Of a stretch of DNA of 64,000 bases, positions 9,994 through 17,791 are shown piece after piece (the first letter of the stretch is position 1; each line of letters opens with the position of its first letter). Origin of the DNA: Thauera sp. GDN1 (GTDB taxonomy: Bacteria; Pseudomonadota; Gammaproteobacteria; Burkholderiales; Rhodocyclaceae). The translations under genes were made by a program, and so were the position numbers. Below the pieces are notes generated by a model that made no database searches, was not told where the DNA came from, and was given only the letters and a program-made list of their open reading frames with translations. The DNA lies in contig NZ_CP097870.1 in the NCBI RefSeq assembly GCF_029223545.1, positions 2,852,001 to 2,916,000 on the forward strand, written 5' to 3'.

Positions 9994-10551
9994 CTGAACT
10001 GTCGCAGACGGTTCGTCGAACTGCCGCAAGGGCTCCAATGTGGCGGTCTCGGTCCGGCCAAAACCGGCCACAGGAATGGCGCCTTGGTAAGCGGACCGTG
10101 ATTACCGGCCCTTGGAGTATCGGCCGATTGTTGTCAGGCGAAGGCGTCAGGGTCCTGCATCCAGGCGGGAATGTCGCGCTGGCCGTGCAGTACGCGCCGG
10201 ACATCGAGGTGATCCGGTCGTTCGATGTAGAAGACGAGATGAGCGCAGGCTAATTGTTTTGCTTTGCCAAAAATTGGCAAGGTCGTACCCCCATCCTCGT
10301 CCCGCAGTCACGCTACGAGCCGTTCTTCGCATTTCGCACCAGGCCTCCAGTGGCGACGGGTGTTCGGCGCTTGACACGGGCGCCAGGCTGATTGGCGCAG
10401 GCCCGCACGCCGCGTGCCGTGTTCATAGAGGCGCTGTGCGTCAGGAGCGCGGGCAAAGCAGCGGCCGGCGCCACGCCAGCCGATGATCTATGGTTCGGGT
10501 AGGAGTCGCTCCGCCACCGTCGGCGAAAGCTCGAGTTTCCGGGGAGCCAAC
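9994..10551. other. Gene-poor gap with degenerate sequence
   Basis: About 560 bp with no intact gene between the cupin gene and sdhC. The middle holds a toxin remnant (10134-10307, minus strand). The left part contains short palindromic pieces around CCGGCCAAAACCGGCC and looks like scrap sequence rather than a gene. An isolated TTGACA at 10371 has no matching -10, so no sdh promoter could be assigned with confidence. Confidence 0.5.
10134..10307 (-). pseudogene. ParE/RelE-family toxin remnant (C-terminal half)
   Basis: A minus-strand frame of 57 codons, closed by a TGA at 10136-10134 and opened by an in-frame stop at 10310-10308, has no usable start at its upstream end. Its product contains CAHLVFYIERPDHLDV and RRVLHGQRDIPAWMQ, the typical C-terminal beta-strands of ParE toxins (HLVFY...RVLHxxxDI). 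The N-terminal helices and any antitoxin gene are missing. I read it as a decayed chromosomal toxin-antitoxin locus. Confidence 0.6.
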
Positions 10552-10938
10552 ATGGACAGGCATTCTCGTCACTTGCCGGTATTCCTGAATCTGGCGCAGA
10601 TCCGCTTTCCGATCGGTGCGATCGCGTCGATCGCACACCGGGTCGCGGGGGTGCTGCTGTTCATCGCCCTGCCCGTCATCGCCCTGACGCTCGACGTCTC
10701 GCTGCGCACGGAAGCGGGCTTCGCCTCGGTGCGCGATCTGCTTTCGTCGCCCTTCTGGACCGTGACGGGTGCCGTGCTGTTGTGGGCGCTCGTGCATCAC
10801 GTGCTGGCCGGGGTTCGCCACCTGCTGATGGATGTCGGCGTGGGCAGCGAGCTCGTGCAGGCGCGTGTCAGTGCGCGCCTGGTCCTGGTCGGCGCGCCCG
10901 TGCTCACCCTGCTGTTTCTCGCCTGGGGCCTGTCATGA
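10552..10938 (+). CDS. sdhC: Succinate dehydrogenase cytochrome b556 subunit
   Basis: 128 residues with three membrane helices. The N-terminal FLNLAQIRFPIGAIASIAHR motif contains the Ser and Arg that shape the quinone site. The conserved heme-ligand His lies in LVHHVLAGVRHLL. SdhC anchors complex II in the inner membrane and takes part in quinone reduction. The start ATG follows GGGGAG. It overlaps sdhD by 4 bp. Confidence 0.93.
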   Translation: MDRHSRHLPVFLNLAQIRFPIGAIASIAHRVAGVLLFIALPVIALTLDVSLRTEAGFASVRDLLSSPFWTVTGAVLLWALVHHVLAGVRHLLMDVGVGSELVQARVSARLVLVGAPVLTLLFLAWGLS

Positions 10939-11276
10939 GGCTTTTCGACGGACAGCGGGCATGGGTGGTCCAGCGCATCAGCGCCTTGCTGCTGCTGGTG
11001 CTGATCGTGTTCGGCGTGCTCGCACTGCCCTTTGCGCCACCGCTCGACTTCTCCGGGTGGCGCGCCTTCGCCGGCGGCGTGCTGGGAGGGCCGCTGATCG
11101 CGCTGCTATTCGGCGCCTTGTGCGCGCATGCCTGGGTGGGGATGCGCGATATCGTGCTCGACTACATCCAGCCGCGCGGACTGCGGCTGGCGGTGCTGAG
11201 CCTGATCGCGGTCGTGCTGTTCGGTGTGCTGGTGCGGGTGCTGCTGAGCCTGGCCGCGGTGGCGCTCGCGGCCTGA
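10935..11276 (+). CDS. sdhD: Succinate dehydrogenase membrane anchor subunit
   Basis: 113 residues, three hydrophobic helices. The segment LCAHAWVGMRDIVLDYI carries the heme-b His ligand and the Asp-Tyr pair of the quinone site. Its ATG overlaps the sdhC stop (ATGA). In related bacteria sdhA follows directly; here only 17 bp separate sdhD from sdhB. Confidence 0.92.
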   Translation: MRLFDGQRAWVVQRISALLLLVLIVFGVLALPFAPPLDFSGWRAFAGGVLGGPLIALLFGALCAHAWVGMRDIVLDYIQPRGLRLAVLSLIAVVLFGVLVRVLLSLAAVALAA

Positions 11277-11293
11277 GCGGCGAAGGGGCGGAC

Positions 11294-11989
11294 ATGAAAC
11301 TGAGCATCTATCGCTTCGACCCGGAGCGCGGCGATCCGCCGCGAATGCAGGCCTACGACGTGCAGCCGGAGGCGGGTGACAAGAAGCTGCTCGACCTGCT
11401 GATGCGGCTACGCGTCCAGGACGACAGCCTGTCGTTCCGGCGCTCGTGCCGGGAGGGCGTGTGCGGCTCGGACGCGATGAACATCAACGGCCGCAACGGC
11501 CTCGCCTGCCTCACCGCGCTCGACGGACTGAAGGAGCCGATCGTGCTGCGTCCGCTGCCGGGCTTCCCGGTGATCCGCGACCTGATCGTGGACATGACGC
11601 AGTTCTTCGCCCACTACCACTCGATCAAGCCCTGGCTGATCAACGACGCGCCCCTGCCCGAGCGCGAGCGGCTGCAGAGCCCGACCGAGCGTGAGCGCCT
11701 GGACGGGCTGTACGAATGCATCCTGTGCGCCTGCTGCAGCGCGTTCTGCCCGTCCTACTGGTGGAATCCGGACAAGTTCATCGGGCCTTCGGGCCTGCTG
11801 CAGGCCTACCGCTTCATCGCCGACAGCCGCGACACGGCCACCGCCGAGCGGCTCGACTTCCTCGACGACGTCTATCGCCTCTACCGCTGCCGCACGATCA
11901 TGAACTGCACCGAGGTCTGCCCGAAGGGCTTGAGCCCCTCGCACGCGATCGAGCGCATCCGCCTGGCGCTGCTGCGGCGTTCGTCCTGA
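11294..11989 (+). CDS. sdhB: Succinate dehydrogenase iron-sulfur subunit
   Basis: 231 residues, full length. The plant-type [2Fe-2S] motif (SCREGVCGSDAMNINGRNGLAC in two pieces) and the bacterial-type cluster motifs (CILCACCSAFCPSYWW, then CRTIMNCTEVCPKGLSP) are intact. SdhB carries electrons from SdhA flavin to the quinone. Position directly after sdhD without sdhA is unusual; a flavoprotein encoded elsewhere would be needed for a working complex II. Confidence 0.94.
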   Translation: MKLSIYRFDPERGDPPRMQAYDVQPEAGDKKLLDLLMRLRVQDDSLSFRRSCREGVCGSDAMNINGRNGLACLTALDGLKEPIVLRPLPGFPVIRDLIVDMTQFFAHYHSIKPWLINDAPLPERERLQSPTERERLDGLYECILCACCSAFCPSYWWNPDKFIGPSGLLQAYRFIADSRDTATAERLDFLDDVYRLYRCRTIMNCTEVCPKGLSPSHAIERIRLALLRRSS

Positions 11990-12014
11990 ACCACCGTGCG
12001 CGGCGGCGTTCCCT

Positions 12015-12755
12015 TCACTGCGTGCGCGAACGAAAGTGGGCGCTGCAGCCTTCGAGTTCGAGCAGGTGGGGCAGCAGTTCGGAGTGCTGCTGTACGTGGA
12101 ACACGAAGCGCGGCACGTCCCGCCCGGTCGCCTGGGCCATGAAGGGTTCGCCCCAGAAACTGAGCAGGGCCTCGCAACTGCCGCTGTGCTGGCTGTCCGC
12201 GAGGATGAAGGAAAGCGTGCGTTCCAGCTTGCACCAGCGTGGCGGTCGGACACGCGCATGACCTGCACAGGCGGCGATCTGGGGCGCGATCGTGCTGTCC
12301 CACAGTTCGCGCTGGCTTTCATCGAGCACGAACTGGATCGACCCGACCGCCGGGTTGTCGATGGCCGGTCGCAACAGGGCGTCGAAGAGCGCGGGGGTGC
12401 GGTACATCGACAGGCAGACGTTGAACCAGATGGAGTCTCCGCTCATCGCAAGCAGGAAGCGGTGATACGCGGTCTGCAACTGGCGCGGGCCGATCAGGGC
12501 AAGGCCCGGACGCTCGAGTGCGGCGTGCAGGCTGTCGACCGTGTGCCCCATACGCTCGACCTGCTCGGCGGTCAGCTCGTTGTTACGGCTGTGGCGCATG
12601 AAATTGATGAACAGCAGGCCCACGAGCGCCAGCAGGATCGGAAGCACGACCGTCTCATCGACGATGTGCAGCAGGTGCAGGACGATGGCCACGAAGGCTG
12701 CGGCGATGCCGGCTATCGCGTCCCACTCCCAGCCCATGGCCTGGCGGATCTTCAT
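12015..12755 (-). CDS. Membrane-anchored protein of unknown function
   Basis: 246 residues from an ATG preceded by GGAGGG. Two hydrophobic helices (about residues 12-33 and 37-53) are followed by a soluble domain of about 190 residues containing several Trp residues and SIQFVLDESQRELWDS. I do not recognise the family. It lies between sdhB (convergent) and the Rrf2 regulator (same strand, 141 bp). A cytoplasmic sensor or scaffold role is possible but unsupported. Confidence 0.6.
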   Translation of the reverse strand: MKIRQAMGWEWDAIAGIAAAFVAIVLHLLHIVDETVVLPILLALVGLLFINFMRHSRNNELTAEQVERMGHTVDSLHAALERPGLALIGPRQLQTAYHRFLLAMSGDSIWFNVCLSMYRTPALFDALLRPAIDNPAVGSIQFVLDESQRELWDSTIAPQIAACAGHARVRPPRWCKLERTLSFILADSQHSGSCEALLSFWGEPFMAQATGRDVPRFVFHVQQHSELLPHLLELEGCSAHFRSRTQ

Positions 12756-12896
12756 CGCTTGCCCTCCACTGTTTTTCCAACATAGCACACCCCCCGAAAG
12801 GGCTCGGCACCGGCTCTGGCCTCGCTTGGGCGCAACCGTGAAGGGATTCGACCTGGCCGGCAACACGCGCGAACCCGCCGCGGACGGTTGTCTGCG

Positions 12897-13391
12897 CTAT
12901 CGTTCTTTAGCCTTCGCGACCTGGCGCATGATCGTGACCGCCGAGGGGTGACGCCTTGGCGTCTCCAGACCGAGCACCTCGTGCAGGCGTGTGTCGTTGC
13001 CAACGAGGTCGGCAAGCGAAACGCGGTCGAGCGCCGCCAGGAAGGCCTGCAGGGCACTGTCGAGCGCGCCCTTGAGCCGGCAGGCCGGATCCAGCAGGCA
13101 GTGCGATTGCGTTCCGAAGCACTCGACCAGTTCGAGGCTGGGTTCCACCCGACGGACGACCTCACCAACACCGATCTCGGCCGTGGCCCGTGCCAGCTTC
13201 AAGCCTCCGCCCTTGCCACGCGCGCCGTCGACGAAGCCCTTCGCCACCAGTTCGGTGACGATCTTCATGAGGTGGCTGCGCGAGATGTCGAAGCGCTCGG
13301 CGACTTCCTTGATGGTGACGCGCCGCTCGGGGCATGCCCCGAGATACATGAGGATCCGAAGCGCGTAGTCGGTGTGCTGTGTGATGTTCAT
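12897..13391 (-). CDS. Rrf2-family regulator, NsrR-like
   Basis: 164 residues. The N-terminal winged helix (MNITQHTDYALRILMYLG, then ISRSHLMKIVTELVAKGFV) is that of Rrf2 regulators. Three cysteines, CFGTQSHCLLDPAC, have the C-x6-C-x5-C spacing of nitric-oxide-sensing NsrR proteins, which hold a [4Fe-4S] cluster. It is divergent from a hemerythrin/ferredoxin pair, the kind of target NsrR controls. The assignment to NsrR rather than another Rrf2 member is inference. Confidence 0.75.
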   Translation of the reverse strand: MNITQHTDYALRILMYLGACPERRVTIKEVAERFDISRSHLMKIVTELVAKGFVDGARGKGGGLKLARATAEIGVGEVVRRVEPSLELVECFGTQSHCLLDPACRLKGALDSALQAFLAALDRVSLADLVGNDTRLHEVLGLETPRRHPSAVTIMRQVAKAKER

Positions 13392-13456
13392 CGCAAGAGT
13401 GTGCAGAAGGGTGACTGCCAACTGCATGCTAGCAGCAATAGATTCATGTTAGTTGA

Positions 13457-13469
13457 CTCTTTAAAAGAG
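13457..13469. promoter_or_regulatory. AT-rich palindrome between the Rrf2 and hemerythrin genes
   Basis: CTCTTT-A-AAAGAG is a perfect 6-bp palindrome around one base, in an AT-rich patch 44 bp before the hemerythrin start and 66 bp before the regulator start. Its location and size fit an Rrf2-type operator, although it does not match the published NsrR consensus well. It may also overlap a promoter. Confidence 0.35.
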
Positions 13470-13512
13470 GAGTTTTAAATTCTTCTTCGAGGACTCATTT
13501 CAGGGATCCGCC

Positions 13513-13869
13513 ATGAAGCGCCACACCCGTCTCGCCCAGTTGTCCCGTGAGCACCACACCGCGCTGCGTCTCGGCAGGCATCTGCTTGCTGGCGGTGCCC
13601 AGGCCGAGCTCGGCGCCGAACTTCCCGGCATCGAAGCCCATTTCGCCGAGGAAGAGCGCGACCTGCTGCCGCTACTGGAGACGGATCGCCACTACGCGCA
13701 CGCAGAACGGCTGCGCGCGGAACACGCACAGCTCAGGCACCTGCTCATGGTGGCGCTGAGCGGCGCGGATCAGGCGAGGGCCGGGCAGGCACTGATCGAT
13801 CATGTGCGGTTCGAGGAGCGGGAGCTCTTTCCCGTGCTCGAGACCCTGTTCGAGGAGGCAAGGCCATGA
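13513..13869 (+). CDS. Hemerythrin HHE-domain protein
   Basis: 118 residues. The four-helix HHE pattern is complete: SREHHTALRL, IEAHFAEEERDLLPLL, HAERLRAEHAQLRHLL and DHVRFEERELFPVLE provide His and Glu ligands for a di-iron site. Such proteins bind O2 or NO or repair iron-sulfur clusters. The stop overlaps the ferredoxin start, so the two are one operon. The divergent NsrR-like gene suggests NO-responsive control. Confidence 0.87.
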   Translation: MKRHTRLAQLSREHHTALRLGRHLLAGGAQAELGAELPGIEAHFAEEERDLLPLLETDRHYAHAERLRAEHAQLRHLLMVALSGADQARAGQALIDHVRFEERELFPVLETLFEEARP

Positions 13870-14192
13870 CCCACGTCGTCACCGAAGCGTGCATCAGGTG
13901 CAAATACACGGATTGCGTGAGCATGTGCCCCGTCGATGCCTTCCGTGAGGGCCCGAACTTCCTGGTGATCGATCCGGAGGAGTGCATCGACTGCACCCTG
14001 TGCGTGGCCGAATGCCCGGTGGATGCCATCGTGCCGGAGGATGAGCTCACCGATGCGCAGCTTGAATACCTTGCGCTCAACGCCATGCTGGCGAAGGCGT
14101 GGCCGCGCATCGTCGAGGCGCATCCGGCGCTGCCCGATGCAGACGAGTGGGCGAAGGTGGCCGAAAAACGGGCGTGGCTCGAAACCTCGTGA
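13866..14192 (+). CDS. fdxA: 7Fe ferredoxin, FdxA type
   Basis: 108 residues. Two cluster motifs, CIRCKYTDCVSMCP and CIDCTLCVAECP, match the [3Fe-4S][4Fe-4S] ferredoxins of the Azotobacter FdI/FdxA class, followed by the usual C-terminal extension (LEYLALNAMLAKAWP). It transfers electrons at low potential; the partner may be the coupled hemerythrin or an unlinked enzyme. The start ATG overlaps the hemerythrin stop by 4 bp. Confidence 0.92.
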   Translation: MTHVVTEACIRCKYTDCVSMCPVDAFREGPNFLVIDPEECIDCTLCVAECPVDAIVPEDELTDAQLEYLALNAMLAKAWPRIVEAHPALPDADEWAKVAEKRAWLETS

Positions 14193-14420
14193 ACGAGTCA
14201 CACGAGCATTGCCTCGGCGACGGTTCAGCCCGGGTCGATACCACCCCGCCCTCGACCACGTCGCCCGCATGGCGCCCCTTCGGACGTGCCTCGGCGCATC
14301 GGATCCAAGCAACGCGCCCGATCAAGAACGTCCGGAATCCGTAGCTGCACTGGTCTAAGATCCAGCGTGACATGCGCGCCCGCGCACCACGCCCTCCTTC
14401 GCCAGCGCCAGCCCACGCCG

Positions 14421-15413
14421 ATGCCATCCGACGCCCTCCCCTTCCCGCCCGCGCCGCTGCTCGAACACGGCATGTTCGACGTCGGCGACGGCCATCGTCT
14501 GTACTTCGAGCGCTGCGGCAAGCCCGACGGCCTGCCAGTGCTGTTCCTGCACGGCGGACCGGGCAGCGGCTGCAATCCGCGCCAGCGCCAGCTCTTCGAC
14601 CCGGCGCGCTTCCAGGTCGTGCTCTTCGACCAGCGCGGTTGCGGGCGCAGCACGCCGCGCGGTGGGTGCCACGCCAACACGACGCGCGAGCTGATCGACG
14701 ACATCGAGCGCCTACGCCTGCACCTCGGCATCGGGCGCTGGCTGGTGTTCGGCGGTTCGTGGGGGGCGGCGCTGGGCGTGGCCTACTGCAGCACGCATCC
14801 GCAGGCATGTCTGGGCGCCATCCTGCGCGGCAGCTTCCTGACCGGGCAGCCCGATCTCGACTGGTTCTTCGGGCCCGAAGGCGCGGGGGCGATCTGCGCC
14901 GACGCGTGGTCGAGCTTCTGCACGGCCCTGCCCCCGGCTGCCGAGGGACGCGCGCTGGCCGCCCTGTGCGCGAGCCTCGGCGAGGGGGCGGACGCGCGCG
15001 CTGCACGCGTGGCGGCCGAAGCCTGGGCTGCGTGGGAAGAGGCCCTGATCACGCCCGGCCGGGCGCCGGCCGCCCCACCCGTCCGCGACGCAGCAGAACG
15101 GGCGGCGCTGATCGACAAGTACCGTGTCCAGGCGCACTACCTCGCTCATCGCGGCTTCCTCGGCGAGGAAACCGTGCTCGAGGCCGCGGGCCGCATGGCG
15201 GGCATCCCCGCCGCCATCCTCCACGGCCGGCTCGATCTGGTGTGCCGCGCGCGCAACGCGCTGCGCCTGCACGCGGCCCTGCCGGGCAGCCGCCTGCAGC
15301 TGGTCGAGGGCGCCGGCCACAGCCCCTTCGATCCGCCGCTGACGCGGGCGCTGATCGGCGCGCTGGCGCACTTCGCCGAGCATGGCGACTTCGCGCGCTG
15401 GCCCGGCGCGTGA
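14421..15413 (+). CDS. pip: Proline iminopeptidase
   Basis: 330 residues, alpha/beta-hydrolase fold. HGGPGSG (oxyanion region), DQRGCGRS and the nucleophile elbow GGSWGAAL are the hallmarks of Pip, which removes N-terminal proline from peptides. The catalytic Asp (HGRLDLVC) and His (GAGHSPF) follow in order near the C-terminus. The ATG at 14421 gives the family's usual start. Upstream in-frame starts reach into unrelated sequence. Confidence 0.9.
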   Translation: MPSDALPFPPAPLLEHGMFDVGDGHRLYFERCGKPDGLPVLFLHGGPGSGCNPRQRQLFDPARFQVVLFDQRGCGRSTPRGGCHANTTRELIDDIERLRLHLGIGRWLVFGGSWGAALGVAYCSTHPQACLGAILRGSFLTGQPDLDWFFGPEGAGAICADAWSSFCTALPPAAEGRALAALCASLGEGADARAARVAAEAWAAWEEALITPGRAPAAPPVRDAAERAALIDKYRVQAHYLAHRGFLGEETVLEAAGRMAGIPAAILHGRLDLVCRARNALRLHAALPGSRLQLVEGAGHSPFDPPLTRALIGALAHFAEHGDFARWPGA

Positions 15414-15558
15414 CCGAGCACGCCGGCACACGCCGCACGGAATCGCGGCTGCGGTGAGTGTCATGATTTTCGCGAGCATGCGCTCGGGTTTGCCCTGAGG
15501 CCCGCACGCCGGAGCATCGGCGAGAATCGGGCGCTCACCACCCACGAGGACCCCGACC

Positions 15559-17754
15559 GTGAAGCCAATGCCCCGCGCCAACCCCGACCTCCATCTCCTC
15601 GGCCGCAGGACCCCGCGCGCGAGCCGGCTTGCGCAGCTCGTGCGCATCGCCTTCCCCGGCGCGCTGGCGGGCCTCGCCGGCATGGCGGCGGCGCAGGACG
15701 CCGCGCCCCCCAGTGACAGCGCCGTCACGCTCAACCCGGTCGTCGTCACCGGCAGCCGGGTCGAGACCGGCAGCTTCGACCTGCCCTATTCGGTGGATGC
15801 GGTGGACATGCGCACCAACCAGGCGGGCAACCTCGGCGTCAATGCCTCCGAGGCACTCGCCGGCGTGCCCGGCCTGGTGATCCAGAACCGCCAGAACTAC
15901 GCCCAGGACCTGCAGATCTCGATCCGCGGCTTCGGCGCGCGCGCGGCCTTCGGCGTGCGCGGCGTCAAGCTCATCGCCGACGGCATCCCCGCCACCAACC
16001 CCGACGGCCAGGGTCAGGCCGCGACCTTCAACCTCGACACCGCCGAGCGCATCGAGGTCATGCGCGGGCCCTTCTCCACCGTGTACGGAAACCATGCCGG
16101 CGGCGTGATCCAGCTCTTCTCGCGCAAGGGCGAGGGCGAGCCGCGAATCCGCGCCAGCGTGCTCGGCGGCAGCTGGGGGACGACCAAGTTCGGCCTCGGC
16201 GCCGAGGGCGAGAAGGACGGCATCGGCTTCGTGCTCGACGCCTCGCGCTTCGACACCGACGGCTACCGCGACCACAGCAAGACCCGCCGCGACCAGGGCT
16301 TCGCCAAACTGACGCTGAACCCGGACGAGGACAGCACGCTGACGCTGGTGGCGAACGGCCTGCGGCAGCCGGAGACGGAGGATCCGCTGGGGATCGACTG
16401 GGACACGTACCAGCGCGATCCGCGTGCAGTGGACGACGCCGCGCTCGAATACGACACGCGCAAGAGCATCCACCACCTGCAGGGCGGCGCGACCTACGAG
16501 CGCCGCTTCGGCAGCGACCGCCTGCAGATGTCGGCCTACACCGGCCGGCGCAGCGTCACCCAGTACCAGTCGATCCCCGACTTCGTGCAGATTCCGACGA
16601 CGAAGAATCCCGAGCGCGCGAACCACGCCGGAGGGGTCGTCGACTTCGACCGCGATTTCTACGGTCTGGGCGCACGCTGGATCGCCGAGCGCACGATTGG
16701 CCTGGGCGAGCTGACGCTGACTGCCGGTGTCGACTACGATCGCTCCGAAGACGACCGTCGCGGTTACGAGAACTTCATCGGCCCGACGCTGGGGGTCAAG
16801 GGCCAGTTGCGTCGCAACGAGATCGACACCGTCACCAGCATCGACCCCTACCTGCAGGCGATGCTGAAGTCCGGCCCGTGGCAATGGTCGCTCGGCGTAC
16901 GACACTCGCGCGTCTCGTTCAAGGTCGAGGACAAGTACATCGTCGGCATCAACGGCGACGACAGCGGCAACGTGCGCTTCAGCGAGACCACCCCGGCCAT
17001 CGGCGTCGTCTATGCGCTCAGCCCGGCCTTGAACGTTTATGCCAGCGCCGGCAAGGGCTTCGAAACCCCGACGCTCAACGAGCTCTCCTACGGGTCCGAC
17101 GGCAAATTCAACTTCAACCTCAAGCCCTCCACCAGCCGGCAGGTCGAGGTGGGCACCAAGGCCATCGTCGGCGACAACACCCGAGTCAATGCCGCGCTGT
17201 TCCATATCGAAACGGACGATGAAATCGTCGTCGCCGGCGCCAGCGGCGGGCGTACCAGCTACCAGAATGCCGGCCGTACGCTGCGACAAGGCGTGGAACT
17301 CGCCGCCGAGTCCGAATTCACCCGGAACCTGACCGGACGTGCCGCACTGACGTGGATGAAAGCCGAGTACGACGAGGCCTTCGTCAGTCGCGGCACGACC
17401 ATTCCTTCGGGCAACCGCATTCCCGGCGTCCCGCAGTTCGCAGCCTATGCGGAACTGGCCTGGGAGCCGGTCGCCGATGTGACGCTGGCCGGCGAGGCGG
17501 TCCATCGCGGCAAGGTGCACGTGAGCGATACCAACACGGAGCCGCCTGCCCCCGCCTACACCCTCTTCAACCTTCGCCTGTCGGCGGAGCAGCAGCAAGG
17601 GCCGTGGACCTTCGGTCAGTTGTTGCGGGTGGACAACCTCTTCGACCGCAAGCACATCGGCTCGGTCATCGTCGGCGACACCAATGGACGGTTCTACGAA
17701 CCCGGCCTCGAACGCAGCCTCTACGCCGGCGTGAACGCCAGCTACCGCTTCTGA
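15559..17754 (+). CDS. TonB-dependent receptor, YncD/PqqU-like
   Basis: 731 residues: leader, TonB box region (LNPVVVTGSRVE), plug domain (about residues 60-180) and 22-strand barrel ending in YRF. Long stretches recall E. coli YncD (PqqU), the PQQ importer: DGIPATNPDGQGQ, TDGYRDHSKTRRDQ, AGKGFETPTLNELSYGSDGK, SGGRTSYQNAGRTLRQG and GSVIVGDTNGRFYEPG. The recalled match is not an alignment, but it is dense. The GTG start at 15559 follows GAGGA; ATG at 15568 is an alternative. PQQ is synthesised by the operon 8 kb away, so uptake would be salvage. Confidence 0.8.
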   Translation: MKPMPRANPDLHLLGRRTPRASRLAQLVRIAFPGALAGLAGMAAAQDAAPPSDSAVTLNPVVVTGSRVETGSFDLPYSVDAVDMRTNQAGNLGVNASEALAGVPGLVIQNRQNYAQDLQISIRGFGARAAFGVRGVKLIADGIPATNPDGQGQAATFNLDTAERIEVMRGPFSTVYGNHAGGVIQLFSRKGEGEPRIRASVLGGSWGTTKFGLGAEGEKDGIGFVLDASRFDTDGYRDHSKTRRDQGFAKLTLNPDEDSTLTLVANGLRQPETEDPLGIDWDTYQRDPRAVDDAALEYDTRKSIHHLQGGATYERRFGSDRLQMSAYTGRRSVTQYQSIPDFVQIPTTKNPERANHAGGVVDFDRDFYGLGARWIAERTIGLGELTLTAGVDYDRSEDDRRGYENFIGPTLGVKGQLRRNEIDTVTSIDPYLQAMLKSGPWQWSLGVRHSRVSFKVEDKYIVGINGDDSGNVRFSETTPAIGVVYALSPALNVYASAGKGFETPTLNELSYGSDGKFNFNLKPSTSRQVEVGTKAIVGDNTRVNAALFHIETDDEIVVAGASGGRTSYQNAGRTLRQGVELAAESEFTRNLTGRAALTWMKAEYDEAFVSRGTTIPSGNRIPGVPQFAAYAELAWEPVADVTLAGEAVHRGKVHVSDTNTEPPAPAYTLFNLRLSAEQQQGPWTFGQLLRVDNLFDRKHIGSVIVGDTNGRFYEPGLERSLYAGVNASYRF

Positions 17755-17758
17755 CCGT

Positions 17759-17789
17759 CCCACCGCGCGGCGCTACCGGCGCCGGGTGG
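17759..17789. terminator. Stem-loop between convergent genes
   Basis: CCCACC (17759-17764) pairs with GGGTGG (17784-17789), and inner GGCGC (17769-17773) pairs with GCGCC (17779-17783). It lies between the stops of the receptor and the AcoR-like gene. There is no T-run, so intrinsic termination is uncertain. Confidence 0.4.
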
Positions 17790-17791
17790 CC

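Noticed and set aside
10371..10399. TTGACA as an sdhC promoter -35
   Set aside because: No acceptable -10 hexamer occurs at 16-18 bp downstream, and it is about 180 bp from the start codon.
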